NCBI GenBank assembly: GCA_002964805.2
Contig: PUDQ02000001.1
Coordinates: 5,914,001 to 5,978,000, forward strand
Length of the DNA stretch: 64,000 nucleotides
Reading direction: 5' to 3'
Source of the DNA: Trametes villosa
Taxonomy: Eukaryota > Basidiomycota > Agaricomycetes > Polyporales > Polyporaceae
Under the pieces are notes generated by a model, which did no database searches, was not told the DNA's origin, and saw nothing but the letters and a program-made list of their open reading frames with translations. The translations under genes were made by a program, and so were the position numbers. Below are positions 12,247-23,907 of this stretch, piece after piece; position 1 is the first letter of the stretch, and every line of letters begins with the position of its first letter.

Positions 12247-14230
12247 ATGTCTGCGGTGCACCACGAACCCATCATTCGCTCAGCGTCTTCCTCAACGATC
12301 AACGCTGGGGCATCGCGTCGCCAATCCGGAGATGATTTCCCTGAAGAAAAGAAGTCCATCGAGCAAGAAAAACAGGACGTGCGGTCGGAGGTAGACAATG
12401 TCGACGATGAGCCGCCACACCCAATATATGGCGAGCATCCTGATGGTGGACTGCGCGCATGGCTCGCTATCACAGGGGTACGTTCATTCTCAAAGTTCTA
12501 CTGAATGATGGCGAGTACTAACGCATCGCGAAGTGCGCTGCCGGCGCTTGCGCGACATTTGGCCTGGTGAATGCTTGGGGGGTAAGTCGTTTACTGCGAT
12601 CTAAGAGTTCAATCTTTAACAACCATCCAGGTATTCCAAGCATACTACCAGGAGCAGATCCTAGCCAGCACCTCCCCGTCTACAATGTGAGCTTTATACC
12701 GTCGTTATCTCGTGCCACACTAATACTGGTCTTTTAGCGCGTGGATAGGTTCGGTTCAGGTGAGCCGAGTGCTGTGGGGAGCTGCATTCCCGAAAGGCTG
12801 ATCAAGCGAACAGTATGCTCTCGTCTTCCTTCCGGGTCTGGTCATCGGGCGAGTTTTCGACATGGGATACACAAAAATGCCACTAGGAATAGCGAGCGCC
12901 GTCGTCGTGGCGGTCACCTTCCTCACCGCAGAATGCACAAAGTACTGGCAGTTCCTGCTCTGCCAGGGCATAGCTCTCGGGGTCAGTGCCTCCCCTCGTA
13001 CCGACACCGCCGGGACGCATATACTCATAGACATCCGTCGCAGTTGGCTTCCGGCGTGATCTTCGGGATCATCATGGGTGTGCCCGCACATTGGTTCAAG
13101 AAAAGGATAGGACTTGCTCTCGGTATCATGGCTCTCGGGTCCAGTCTCGGCGGTACCTGCTTCCCGATCGCCGTGCGCAACCTAGTGGAACGGGTGGGGT
13201 AAGCTATCTTTGCCTGTGCTCTCTCACCCACAGCTCCTCATTCTCTCATCTCGGTAGCTTCAAGTGGACTATGCGGATCCTCGGCTTCATCGAGATCGCG
13301 CTGCTCTCCTTCCAGTTCGCTGTACGTCCCCTTCACTGCCGCATACGCGTTTGTCTTCTTAAGGGCTGATATCCTTATGCAGACTGTAGAACGGCGGCTG
13401 CCTCCGAAGAAGCACTCCGGCCCGTTCATCGACTTCTCTGCGTTCAGGTCGCCACAGTTTTCTCTATACTGTGCCTCGAGCTTCATGGCCTTCCTGGGCA
13501 TATACACGGTAAGCCCGGTTCCGCTCTGTGTTTGCGCGCGAAGTACTAATAGCGGGTCTAGGTCCTCACATATATCGACGTGAGCGCAGCATCGAAAGGG
13601 ATTGACCCCAATTTCTCCTTCTACCTGCTTGCCATCGCCAACGCATGTTCGGCAGTCGGCCGACTGAGCGGCGGGTTGCTGTCGGACCGTATCGGTATGT
13701 GCTCGCTCGCTCGGCCCTTGTATCGCAGCCCACACATGCCTCTCAGGTCCCCTCACCGTAATGACGCCCGCAACGTTCGTCGCCGGCATCCTCACGTACG
13801 CATGGCCATTCGCGAACAGCACAGGAGCTAATATCGCCATCGCAATCATCTACGGGTACGTCCTATCCTACTCCGTTTCCTGGCACCCTTCTAACGCGCT
13901 CGGAATTGACAGCTGTGCGAGCGGTGTGTACGTATCGCTTCTCGCGGCGCCGGTAGTACGCATGGGCGCGACGCACGATGTCGGCGTTCGTGTCGGCATG
14001 AGCATGACGGTCGTCGCCCTCGGCGCCGTCGCCGGTCCCCCGATCTCTGGCGCGATCACCGCCGCGACGGGCACGTACAAGTTCACTGGAATCTACGCAG
14101 GTACGTGTGCTTCTAATGTGCGATTCGAGTGAAAACTAATATCCTGGTAGGCACGGCTGTCATGGTGGCGTGCTGCTTCCTTATCGCGACCCGAATCTCG
14201 GTCCTCGGCGGCTTGCGGGGGAAGTGCTGA
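12247..14230 (+). CDS. MFS transporter, monocarboxylate permease-like
   Basis: Twelve exons give about 459 residues: 12247-12477, 12534-12581, 12631-12686, 12738-12759, 12814-12981, 13044-13198, 13258-13321, 13383-13508, 13562-13694, 13747-13855, 13913-14100 and 14151-14230. A charged cytosolic tail of about 65 residues ends in EHPDGGLRAWLAI, the usual lead into helix 1 of fungal MCT-like carriers. About twelve hydrophobic helices follow. The loop AHWFKKRIGLALGIMALGSS and VGRLSGGLLSDRIG are MFS signature positions. Family members move monocarboxylates or related small organic acids across the plasma membrane; the real substrate cannot be read from the sequence. Exon 4 is only 22 nt. The frame closes through all eleven introns, so the gene looks intact. 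Confidence 0.85.
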
Positions 14231-15566
14231 GCGCTGAGTGCGGCGCGTCGCTGCGCTTCTTGGGCACATTCTCGTCGGCCTCATTGGCTGTACCCTCTCG
14301 GCAGGTTCACGCCATTTCTTCATGACATCCTACGTTTTCTGTACGGCCATATAGATTCCTGCTGTAGCATCCTGGTAATGATTCACGGGTATATGATGAC
14401 ACACTCACTGACGAAGGATGAACACGTCCGATTCAACCCAGCCTCCATGCAAGCGGTGTAGCACCTTGACCGGCGGCAGCGGATTCCCTCCCCGGCAATG
14501 AGTGTGGGATTCTCGCCTTTCAGCAGCATTCTGGACGGAAATATCGGACGTATGGTACGTACATGCAGCCTATTCCACAGTCGTAATGGCACTCGACAGC
14601 GCAAGAGAATGTAGTCTTGTATAATGGGAGGTGGTAGCTGCTCTTGGGCAAGCGTCGGTGGCCCAAGAGATGCACGGCAAGCGATCGCGGCGGCCCAACG
14701 TCCACAACCCGAAGAAGAGAAATAGAAAGCGCATTTTGGTTTCCCCGTCCGCGCGCAGCCCCAACGAGAGGCTGCGCGCAGCGGGTACTTATCCCGAGGA
14801 CCACGAAAAGGTATGCGCCAGGACCGGAGTCCCTCCCCCGGGACGCACCTTGTATGTTCGTCCTCTTGCTGGACGATAGACCCGTCGTCTTGTAGAATGT
14901 ACCACCCATCTTCGGTCTCAGAGGGTGGAAGACGGGAATGAGGAGCAGACGTCGCCCTGGCACGGTACTTATCCCCTGGGTGGCGAGAGGCTGGCAGGAG
15001 GCTGACATTCCGTTGCAGCGTTCGATCACTTACGACTACGTCATCTAGAGCCTTTAAATGGCCTAAATCGGGGATGTCGGCGCAGGACGGTATAGGGCAC
15101 CCAGTCCGAAATGGAATCCCTAGAGGATCGGACTCTGGCCTATCCTTTCCTCATGGCCGACCAGACCACCGCGCAAGCCTCGAAGTGCGCGTCGTTGACA
15201 ACTTGACATTACCGTAGCAGCAAGCAGATCGCACGCCCTAACATTGGAACCCTGGCAATACTAGAAACGATGTTCTATTCCTTGAGGTTGTAACCTGGGG
15301 TGCGAAACTCGTCGCAGGATCCGACACGCACTAGCACATCGTCCAGAGCCGCGAATCCCGCCACGCCAGGCTTGGAGGGAACAACAGGAGGTAACAGATG
15401 CAAACAAACTTCCTGTGAGCGCTAACACCATCATGGAAGCGGCGTCATCAATTCAGACTCTGCCCACCAAGGTTCGGGCTCGCCGGTTTTCAGGGAGTCG
15501 GTTTTATCTCCGCCAGGCCCTACAGTTCGTTTCTTAGCTGAAGAGTTTGATTTGCATGGAGAGCTG
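14231..15566. other. gene-free region with strong hairpin
   Basis: No spliceable coding sequence was recognised in these 1.3 kb between convergent genes. A minus-strand frame of 169 codons (14520-15029) has no family resemblance and mixed composition, so it was not called. A 10-bp perfect inverted repeat (GCGCGCAGCC...GGCTGCGCGC) sits at 14751-14779. Confidence 0.4.
14751..14779. repeat. GC-rich inverted repeat (hairpin)
   Basis: Arms GCGCGCAGCC (14751-14760) and GGCTGCGCGC (14770-14779) are perfectly complementary around a 9-base loop. The surrounding sequence is less GC-rich. It is not next to a run of T that would make it a simple terminator. Function unknown. Confidence 0.6.
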
Positions 15567-17186
15567 TTACGTACCCGTCGTTTTCAGCCGCCGAGGTTTC
15601 GGTAAGCGGTGGCAGAACGCGCAGTCGAGGAAGCGCACCTCCAAGCGGGTGATGCGGGCCATGTCGACCTTCAGCCGTGCGATATGAGCGCGCGTCTTCC
15701 TGCAGTCCGCAAGGCGTCGCGGTAGACGTAGAAACAGGATGGGAGGGAAGACCGAGTTCCCAAAGCGCATCCGCACCCGCTTGACCTCATAGAGCAGCTT
15801 CACGGTCGACTCCGCCACCTCCGGAAGGCATAGCGTCATCTCCTCCAGGTGCCGGAAACTCGAGCGCGCCGCGATGAAGTCCTCCAAGAGCTCGTTGGCC
15901 GCCCGCGTCGCGCCGAACGTGAACTTGCGCACGTTGAGGAACCCGCCGATCGCCTTCGGCCACGCCTCGAACGTCTCCAGATGCGCCGAGAAGTGGCACT
16001 CGTACTCCTCGAGCGTATCGTGGTTGATCAGCCGCCCGAGCCGCGCCATCATCGGGAAGAACATCGAGTTCGACGAGAAGTAGGGGATGTCCCTGAGGTC
16101 CGCTGTCGCGCGCCAGACGGTGTTCTCCGCGTTGTTCGCCCACCCGGTGAGGTAGAAGCTCTTGCCCGCCTGTATGCGGAGCGCGCGGTTCCGGAAGAGG
16201 ATGGGGACGGCCGCCTCGCGCTGGTGCCGGAAGTAGGGGAACATGAGGTCGCTGAAGACGGAGGTTGGGACATCCCAGAGCCAGTGGATGTTGTGCCACG
16301 AGTTCTGCAGGTCGAGGGAGGCCGTGACGGGGAGCAGTGCGAAGCTGAGGAAGTCCTGGATGATCATTTGGGTGTTGTCCCGCATCTTCAGCTTCCGGAG
16401 GCGCGGGAACGGCATCGGCTGTTGGGGGACCATGTAGAAGTGCACGTACAGGTACTCGATGTAGATCAAGGCGAGCCTCTCGAGCGTCGGCGCGCAGGCC
16501 TCGAGGGTGTCGTGGACCCATTCGGCGGCGACGCGGCGGAACCTGTCTCCCTTGATATCGTGTAGCTCGAGACTGATCAAGGCGGACAGAAGGCATTGCG
16601 GAGCGCCGAACGTGAGGCCAGTGACGGAGAGGTTCCGGAGCGCAGGGAAGACGAGGGGGCGCAATACGATGTGGGAAACGACCTCTTCCTCGAGCCCGGC
16701 GGGCGATGCATCGTAGCTCGCCCGGAGCGCTAGTGTCTCCAGCCTGTGCTTCACCGCATCGAGGGCATCCTGGACCGCAGATGTTTGTTCGAAGTGGAAG
16801 GTAACGGAGAGAGAGCGTATGCGACGAGCGTGGTGCAAGACGAGTGCCAATGCCTGGTCGGCACTGTACGCCGTGATGTCCACCTCGAGATCCAAGTCCA
16901 ACCCCTCCGAGCGGTCGAGGAGGTCGGAGACGAAGGAGAGGTCAAACCGAGGGAGACGAAGTCGGGTCCAAAGAAGATGTGTTTCCAGTGCAACCTGTCG
17001 CCAGAAGCTACACACCCATGCCAGACGGATCCATTCGACCTGCGACGATGCCGTATCGCGAACCAAGAGAAATAATACCGATAGGATTTCGAACGGAAGG
17101 CTGCGTATTGTGGTCGGGGGACGCCGCCGGCGAGGGGATATCTTCTTGTTAGGACGAGCCATACCAGCGGGGGTGCGAGGGGCCAT
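15567..17186 (-). CDS. F-box domain protein
   Basis: A single open frame of 539 codons begins at the ATG at 17184-17186. A basic N-terminus is followed by an F-box at about residues 25-75 (IRSLPFEILSVLFLLVRD, then WIRLAWVCSFWRQVALETH and LLWTRLRLP). The rest is a Leu-rich C-terminal part with many short hydrophobic repeats, as in the large Agaricomycete F-box/LRR-like family. F-box proteins bind Skp1 and choose substrates for SCF ubiquitin ligases; the target here is unknown. Unlike most genes in the window it has no evident intron, though a GTACGT at the very 3' end (about 15570) could be a donor for a short last exon. The second in-frame Met (MARPNK) is an alternative start. Confidence 0.85.
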   Translation of the reverse strand: MAPRTPAGMARPNKKISPRRRRPPTTIRSLPFEILSVLFLLVRDTASSQVEWIRLAWVCSFWRQVALETHLLWTRLRLPRFDLSFVSDLLDRSEGLDLDLEVDITAYSADQALALVLHHARRIRSLSVTFHFEQTSAVQDALDAVKHRLETLALRASYDASPAGLEEEVVSHIVLRPLVFPALRNLSVTGLTFGAPQCLLSALISLELHDIKGDRFRRVAAEWVHDTLEACAPTLERLALIYIEYLYVHFYMVPQQPMPFPRLRKLKMRDNTQMIIQDFLSFALLPVTASLDLQNSWHNIHWLWDVPTSVFSDLMFPYFRHQREAAVPILFRNRALRIQAGKSFYLTGWANNAENTVWRATADLRDIPYFSSNSMFFPMMARLGRLINHDTLEEYECHFSAHLETFEAWPKAIGGFLNVRKFTFGATRAANELLEDFIAARSSFRHLEEMTLCLPEVAESTVKLLYEVKRVRMRFGNSVFPPILFLRLPRRLADCRKTRAHIARLKVDMARITRLEVRFLDCAFCHRLPKPRRLKTTGT

Positions 17187-18600
17187 CGATTGAGCTGTAG
17201 TCGGTACGAGGGGATGCAGTGGGAGCTATCCAGTGATGTCAGGACGTCAAGCATGACTCTATCCCCAAGTAAAGTGTAACTTACCTGTACACCGCCGGAC
17301 GTCGTAGTTTGCACGGCTGCCTCGCACGGGAGGAGGACTACGTGCAGCGAGGGGTGGGGGATCTGTCGGCAAGTCCTTATGATTTATCCCGAGCGCCTGC
17401 GACCTGCTGGGTCTTGCCGGTACGGGTCCGGACCCTGCATCCCCCTTCGCCGTCCATTGTCCCGCAGCACAGGCGATCAGCTCCTCCGCCAATGGTATCG
17501 CGCGAGGGCGCGCGGTGTCGAATTTCCTGCATTGTTCTCCGAATTTGTCGACGCGTACGTCCGCCTCGTGTGCGCCGCTCTTGTCGGCGGCACACGCGGT
17601 TGAGTGGCTCAGGGGTGGCCGCCGTGCCACCCTTGTAACGCTCAGCCAACTTCAAGGTGGCACTAGCTGGACAACCAGGCGTCGGCGATCGTCGACAGGC
17701 AGGAGATAAGGTGAGCAGGATATAGCTTTATACTCGGATGGTGGTATGTGGTCTTCTGCGCCATCTCGTCTCTGTGGCACGTTCGATGAAGTTCGTGGCG
17801 ATTGCAAGGAATGTAAGGGTAGTAGTGTCTTGACAAGGAATGCTTGAACGGAGGTGTCGGACGTCATCTGACAATCCGGCCTGAAGTCCCTTCGTTCTCC
17901 GGGTTGTAATTATCCCTAGTACCAATCACTGGGTAAGCAATGTCCTGCGACTGTCTATACCGGGAAGGACTTACCACCCCCCGAGGTTCCGGGCAGTGAA
18001 GAGCTACATGTTGGAACTAGTAGGTGTTCAGTTTTCGCATCCCAAGTCCTCATGGATTGCCAGCGTAGGGCTTCGTTGGACGAGCATGATGCGTGGGCAT
18101 TTCAGATGCCCCGTGGTAGGTATTGCTTGTGCCGCGAACAGTCCTTGGAGTAATGGCTCGTTGACCGCCATTAGATAGCTTCAAACTACGTCAGTACTGC
18201 TAGCTGCGTGGGCAGGATCACTTGTAAATCCTAGTTGATGTGTGATGTTCCAACCCTTCGCAGCGATGTTTAGGCGGTGCCGAGTATGAGTGCAACGCGT
18301 GAGCTAGAGCAAGTGGGTCGTTCCAGAGGCACGCGAGATGCTGTTGCATTCAAGACAGATATACGCGACGCGTCGCAAAGTGCATTCATGGCGCTGAAAA
18401 GACCTTTGTGCAGGCTCGATGAACTTTCAACTGGAGAAGACGTTTGCGAGGGTTCGATCCCATTCGGGACGCGATGAGGGCGCTGGACAACACGTGCAAA
18501 CAGAGCAGGACGCGTATGCGGAGGTACGCGCGTCGGAGCAGTCCTTCAGCCACCCACTCCGTCTTTCACCTCTATATCCTCCGTCTCCTCCGTATTCATC
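17187..18600. other. gene-free region, F-box gene / RPN8 divergent
   Basis: These 1.4 kb contain only short overlapping frames with no family resemblance. The RPN8 proximal promoter has a TATA-like CTATATCC about 30 bases before its ATG. A GGTTCGATCCC at about 18453 resembles a tRNA B box, but no cloverleaf can be folded around it. I did not see a proteasome PACE element. Confidence 0.4.
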
Positions 18601-19827
18601 ATGGTCGCAACAACGACAGAACAGGTACGCTTGCATGCTTTGCTTTTAGGCATTTTCTGACATATCCTAGCTCTCAGCGCTCTCAAATACCACCGTCGGT
18701 ACGCTCGCAATGCGCCAATGACATACATGCGTGACACTCATCCAATCCCGCGTCCCAGTGGTCCACCCGCTCGTCCTGCTCTCCGTAGCAGACCACCATG
18801 CACGCTCCGTCCCGCGCGGCTCGAGCAAGCGCGTCGTCGGCATCCTCCTGGGCCAGGACAACGGCACGAGCATCAACGTCGCGAACTCGTTCGGCATTCC
18901 GTTCGAGGAGGACGAGAAGGACAGCAAGACGTGGTTCCTCGATCACAACTACATCGACGGCATGTGGGAGATGTTCAAGAAGGTCAACGGTCCGTGAGTT
19001 CCCCGCCCCGCCCCGCGCACGGGTGTGCTCACGTCCTTTCGTTTTGTGCGGGCTGCAGCGCGCGAGCGGATGATTGGGTGGTACCACACGGGCCCGAAGC
19101 TGCGCGCGTCGGACCAGGAGATTAACGACCTCCTGAAGAGATACATCGCGCGCCCCGTCATGGTCATTGTGGACGTCCGACCACAAACAGTCGGTATCCC
19201 TACAGATGCGTACTTCGCGGTGGAGGAGATCAAGGACGTGCGTCTACTCCAGTCACGTTTGCATTCTACGCTGCATGCTGAATTGCCCCACGCCAGGATG
19301 GTACCGAGACCCGGAAGACGTTCTTGCATGTCCCCTCCGCAATCGAGGCGGAAGAAGCAGAAGAGATCGGTGTCGAGCACCTCCTGCGCGACATCAAGGA
19401 CTCCACCACCACCACCCTCGCCACTCGTGTAGCGGAGCAGCTCGCATCCCTACGAGGGCTCCAGTCGCGTCTGGGAGACATTCAGTCATACCTCGTCGAC
19501 GTCTCATCAGGGAAGATGCCGCTCAACCACCAAATCTCCTACTACCTCCAAGATGCCCTCAACCTCCTCCCTGACCTGAACGACCAGGAGCTCACGCAGA
19601 GCTTCGCGACGACGACGAACGACGAGATGCTCGTGGTCTACCTCAGTAGTCTGCTACGGGCGGTCATCGCTCTTCATGCGTTGGTGGATAACAAGGCGTC
19701 CATCGGCCGGGCAGAGCTGGAGGAGAGCAAAAGCGAGAAGGAGAAGGGCAAGGGTGCCAAGGCCGAGGAGAAGGGCGACAAGGAGAAGGACTCGAGTAAG
19801 ACTTCCAGCGAGGACAAGGGCCTGTAG
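18601..19827 (+). CDS. RPN8: 26S proteasome lid subunit Rpn8 (MPN domain)
   Basis: Five exons (18601-18624, 18671-18698, 18759-18989, 19059-19237, 19297-19827) give 330 residues, the usual family length. The MPN domain opens with [16 protein letters not shown] and includes [21 protein letters not shown] and [12 protein letters not shown]. Where the active subunit Rpn11 has the JAMM zinc motif, this protein has WYHTGPK, so it is the non-catalytic partner, as known for Rpn8/PSMD7. Further family motifs are [30 protein letters not shown] and [18 protein letters not shown]. The C-terminus is a Lys/Glu-rich tail. Rpn8 pairs with Rpn11 in the lid that deubiquitinates substrates at the 26S proteasome. 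The third donor is GTCCGT, an uncommon variant, chosen because it restores NARERMIGW. Confidence 0.95.
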
Positions 19828-20189
19828 ATATTAGCCTGAACTATTACGACCTTCCTGTTCTCATGTGTACGCTCCTGTGCGCCATCCTGTCGACGGTGTC
19901 GTTGAAGCCTGAAGGCATGATATGACGCATTCCCTGTCATTCACGTGGGGCCGGAAAGGGATTGCCGACTGAAACACGAACATGGCCCTCGCCCGCACGA
20001 GAGAACGACGGCTGCACTTCAAGTTGGCTGAGGAAGCAGGAATATAACAGGAGATTACTATTGTTGTAACTAACAGCGTTCGACACCACCGTCGACGCGA
20101 TCCGCACAGTCCTCTCCGTTCCACGGGCGGCCGGGCGGCGACGACCGGGCGCGCTCCCTCTACTGAAACTCGGGCGACAGGCGGCGCGT
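19828..20189. other. convergent intergenic region RPN8 / COX5
   Basis: The 3' ends of RPN8 and COX5 face each other across 362 bases. No gene or notable repeat is seen. Confidence 0.4.
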
Positions 20190-20904
20190 TTACTTGTGCG
20201 TGACGTAGCCGGGGCCCTTGTAGCCTTCCGACGTGATACCTGGCGAAAGGCGGGGAGGCCATGTCGGTTTGCGCCCCGCGGGAGGATGAGCGGGCGGACG
20301 TACCAGAGATAGGGTTGATTTTCATCTCGATGGCACGCTCGTTCGAGGCCTCCTCCCACTCCTTGTTGATGGTCCGCGGGGGCGCGGGGGCTGTGGAGGT
20401 CAGGTTACCCAGCCTGCAGTTAGACGTACTTGACAGCTGAACTTACCAGAAGCGCGGATGGTGAAGAAGAGGGCGCCAGTAGCGCCGATGAGGGTGGTGA
20501 CACCCAAGACGATCTTGGACGTCGCCCCGGGCGCGTCAATCGGCGCACGGGGGCCATGGGGCCCGAACGCGACGTAGTACGCTGGCGGGCGCACGTCAGC
20601 GAAAATGGCTCGTGCGCGGAGGGACACGGGGTGCGGGACACGCACCGGCCTTCTTTTCGTCGACGGAGAGCGTCTTCCAGTCGCGCTTCTGGAGCTCCTC
20701 CAGCTGCTGGTGGATGGTCGCCTGCTCGTCCGCGGAGAGGCGCTCCCACATCGCCTCGACGTTGGAGAGGGGGACGACCGGCTGGGCGGACGACGACGCG
20801 GCGGCGGCGGGCGCGGCGGTCTGGGACGAGCTCGCCGCGGCGGCGAATGCGCGGGACGCGGGGCGGAGGGAGATGCGGGGGCGCGCCAGGCGGAGGGCTT
20901 GCAT
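20190..20904 (-). CDS. COX5: cytochrome c oxidase subunit IV/V (Cox5-type), mitochondrial
   Basis: Four exons (20646-20904, 20447-20581, 20304-20390, 20190-20239) encode 176 residues. An Arg/Ala/Ser-rich presequence (MQALRLARPRISLRPASRAF) targets mitochondria. The mature part has VEAMWERLSADEQATIHQQL, KRDWKTLSVDEKKAAYYVAF, a single membrane helix (VLGVTTLIGATGALFFTIRA) and the C-terminal INKEWEEASNERAIEMKINP, then GYKGPGYV. These are the landmarks of fungal Cox5/mammalian COX4, a regulatory nuclear-encoded subunit of complex IV in the inner membrane. The last exon fits the conserved GYxGxGYV ending, supporting the splice. Confidence 0.92.
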
Positions 20905-21310
20905 GTCGGGCGGGGAGTGGGGGTGGAGAGAGGGAGAGAGGGCTGAGCAAAGTGCGTGGATGCAGCGACGGCGGTTAGGCGCCCGTTTGACGACACGAAA
21001 AGGCGGCGCCCAATTGGCCGGCGCCGCGCGGCACGGATTCGCCCGCGCCCGTCCGCTCCGACGCAACCAGCCCAGAGCGACCTCGACGGCCGGCTCCCCC
21101 TCCTCGCAGTCGAGCCGCACCAGCCCATCATGTCCAATTCCAAATCATGTCATCTGAGCGCACACGGCGCACACTCGCAGCTCCGTACACTGGATTCACT
21201 CATGCAGCATTCATTGACAATCGTACACGCCGATCTCTGGACAACATGATGCAAAACAAGAGGACTCGAAACGCGCAGACAGCAGCAGAAATACATCGAG
21301 TACATTCGTC
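20905..21310. other. COX5 promoter / GIS2 3' region
   Basis: The two genes lie on the minus strand, separated by 406 bases. GC-rich near the COX5 start; no gene, TATA box or repeat recognised. Confidence 0.4.
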
Positions 21311-22257
21311 CTAAGCGCCCTCGGCAGCAGCGGTCGTCTGCCCGTTGTTGGGGCAGTCGCGCGAGATGTGCCTGTAGCGTGGTAAAGTGAGCATATGAGC
21401 ATACACAAGGAACGCGGTACGCACCCCTCGGAGCCGCAGCTGTAGCACGCGCGACGCTGGGGCTGCGGGCAGTCCTTGGAGATGTGGCCCTATCGCGAGC
21501 GGTCAGATGTGGAAGGCGGTGGCGCATATCAAGATAAACTCACGAAGCCCGAGCAGTTGTAGCACTTCGATCCCTGGACGCAATCCCTGGACAAGTGGCC
21601 TACACCACCGCAGGTGTAGCTAGACAAAAGGTAAGCTTCGACGAGAGCCAAAAAAAATAAGATCACATACCAAGTCCTCTGCTGACCACCGCCGAAGCTA
21701 CCGTAGCCGCCACCGAAACCACCAGCAGCGCCGCCGGGAGCCTCGGGACACGCACGGGCGATATGGCCAACCTTGCCGCAACGGTAGCACTCGGTTCCAG
21801 AGCTGCTACTGTTGAAGGCAGCGAAGTTGCCTCCTGCAGACGTACCGGACGCGGTGGTGTTTTCGGGGCAATCCCTGGACTGATCACGACTTTAATCAAT
21901 GCTAAGGAGGGAATGTATAATAGACTTACGATGTGGCCCTCTTGACCGCATTTGTAGCAAGTCTTGGCCTTCGTCTCCGCGGTGCAGTCGCGAGAAACGT
22001 GACCTTCTTGACCACAGTTGTAGCTGAGGAAGATCAGCAAACGGCATAGTATCGGATAATCGTAAAGGGAGGCTTACCAGGTGGGGGTGCCCGCCTTCGG
22101 GCAGTTGGCGGCCTGGTGGCCGACTGCAAGCACGCGTTTAGCACGGAAAAAACACGATCGGAACGCTCCACCACGCAAGACGCGCTCTCGGGAATCGGAA
22201 GACGATCGAAGGAGGCGACTTACAGCCACCACAGTTGAAGCATCCACGAGCGGCCAT
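21311..22257 (-). CDS. GIS2: CCHC zinc-knuckle nucleic-acid-binding protein (Gis2/Byr3/CNBP)
   Basis: Seven exons (22224-22257, 22078-22123, 21930-22023, 21671-21879, 21544-21619, 21425-21489, 21311-21371) give 194 residues. Seven CX2CX4HX4C knuckles are readable: CFNCGGFGHQAANC, CYNCGQEGHVSRDC, CYKCGQEGHISRDC, CYRCGKVGHIARAC, CYTCGGVGHLSRDC, CYNCSGFGHISKDC and CYSCGSEGHISRDC. A Gly/Phe-rich linker separates knuckles 4 and 5. Seven knuckles is the number in yeast Gis2 and fission yeast Byr3. The family binds G-rich single-stranded RNA/DNA and affects translation and stress-granule mRNAs. Several exon joins fall inside knuckles, and all restore the spacing, which strongly supports the model. 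The first intron is 100 nt, longer than its neighbours. Confidence 0.93.
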
Positions 22258-23393
22258 TTTTGTCGAGAAGTTTTCGGAGAAGCTGCAACGACAAAGGGAG
22301 GCGGGTGGCGCGAGCCTGCGTGAGCGAGCGCACGCGCAGAGGAGGCGTGCAGGGCCCCGCGGGGAGAACGTACGGAAGGACGACGGGCGAGGCGAGTGCG
22401 ACGGCGACGAGGCGATAAAGATTCGGAGGGGGAGATGAAGCAGACGGGTCCGAGGCGAGGAGAAATGGCTGCACGGCCTACGTAAGCAGGCCCGCCCATA
22501 TATGTGCATACCGCGCGCCCCGCCCACGTGCGGCGGCGATTCTGCGCCCCACGCCGCCCGCGCGCCAATCCGCGGGCCGCGCGCGGGCGTCCTCTCGACA
22601 TTGCACCGTCGCGGGCCCTGAGGCGGGCAGGCGTGCAGCCTGTCCGCGGCGTGGTGCTGCGATCTGACGGAGCTAGCCTGGATAGGCCCGGCGTGTCGTA
22701 AGGGCAGCGAGCGAGTGAATGGGGGAGAGCCGCATGGCGAGAGCTCCGCGAGGATATGATTGAGGACGGGTGGGCTTCGCGGCGCGAGGCCCACTCGAGG
22801 GATCAGCAAGTTGGGCACGCGATGGAGGCAATGAAAATCTGACCGGAAAAGTGCGTTCAATTGCTCGGACGGGGGGCATGAGCAAGGGTCGCGAGGCCCA
22901 TCCAAGTCCCCGCGCCCGCGTCTCCCTCATTCTTTTATGGATCCGGGACGGAGTACCGCAACGGTGTCGTCGGCCGTGGCGGTCCTCATTGCGGAGTTTT
23001 TGTGACCTGCTCAATGACTTTGTAAATTGTACTATACAAGCGCATAACACTGTGCTGATCAGTGAGAACAACAAATAGGAAGGCAGCATGCAAAACGCAG
23101 GCGGATGTGGGCAGCAGGCCTACGCATGCGCGTGATGGCGTACGCGAGGCAGAGTGTCAGCAGCACCGGTTCGGCCCAAAGCTTCGCGAATGTGGACGTG
23201 TTCTCAAAGTGAGCTGCAGAAGTCATCCCGGGTTGGCAGCAATTGAACCGCGACCTGGCCGTCTAGGGCTTCTCCAGACAGCACGCGGAGCGATGAATTG
23301 CTGTGCGCGGCAGCCCTGCTGAGGACGCGGGCCAGGATACATTTGGCGTCGCTTGCGAACATCTAAATTGGCTCCGAAGCGTACATGGCTAGA
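22258..23393. other. GIS2 upstream region / ATP15 3' region
   Basis: These 1.1 kb are very GC-rich from 22260 to 22680. A long minus-strand frame (22138-22905) overlaps the GIS2 start region but has the Arg/Pro/Ser composition of a shadow. A TATATGG-like site near 22500 on the minus strand could serve GIS2. No other gene recognised. Confidence 0.4.
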
Positions 23394-23907
23394 CTAGACG
23401 GCTGCGGACTTCTTGGGGGCGTCCGACTCCACGGGAGGGATGAGGTGAGTCTACAGATAGAGGATGCACGGGGCGCCGCGATGTCGTAGGAGGGCGTGAA
23501 TTTGGGAGTGACATGCAAAGAGCCAAGAAGTACGGGGTGACGGAGCCAATTTGGGAGACGGCGGCGCCGCGGGAGGGGAGAGCAAAGACCGTCAGCAAAT
23601 TATTCGGGGTCGACGGGCGACTTGGCTCACCTGAGGGCCACCCTGGCCGTTCTCCCAGCGCTGGTACCGCAGGATGGTCAGGCCGCGCTTCTCGGCAGCG
23701 ACACGCTCCTCCTCCTTGAGGGAGGAACGGAGGGCGCGAGCGGCGATCTGGGTGTACTTGTTGTACCTGTAAGAGCGCAAGGAGTCGCGTCAGAGACCGG
23801 ACGGGTGCACAGTGCGAGTACAAGGTTGCAATGCAGCAGCCTGTGCGGATTGCTTCAAGTTCAGATAAAACGTACGTGAAGACGTTGCGCCAGGTAGCAC
23901 TGCTCAT
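23394..23907 (-). CDS. ATP15: ATP synthase F1 epsilon subunit, mitochondrial
   Basis: Three exons (23876-23907, 23631-23766, 23394-23450) encode 74 residues. The protein starts MSSATWRNVFTYNKYTQIAA and continues RALRSSLKEEERVAAEKRGL and RYQRWENGQGGPQ, the hallmark of the small fungal/animal epsilon subunit. It ends in a short Lys/Ala-rich tail. The subunit sits on the central stalk of F1F0 ATP synthase. The gene is too short for simple ORF criteria; the joins at FT/YNKY and after GGPQ are supported by the family sequence. It is divergent from the Rab gene. Confidence 0.93.

Noticed and set aside
15849..16565. 238-codon plus-strand frame
   Set aside because: Antisense of the F-box gene at 15567-17186.
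18440..18480. Possible tRNA (GGTTCGATCCC resembles a B box)
   Set aside because: No A box at proper distance and no T-stem or acceptor stem can be paired.
22138..22905. 255-codon minus-strand frame overlapping the GIS2 start
   Set aside because: Arg/Pro/Ser composition of a GC-rich shadow; it overlaps the GIS2 first exon in another frame.
23220..23300. tRNA-like sequence on the minus strand (GGTTCAATTGC)
   Set aside because: T-stem bases do not pair and no anticodon arm is found.
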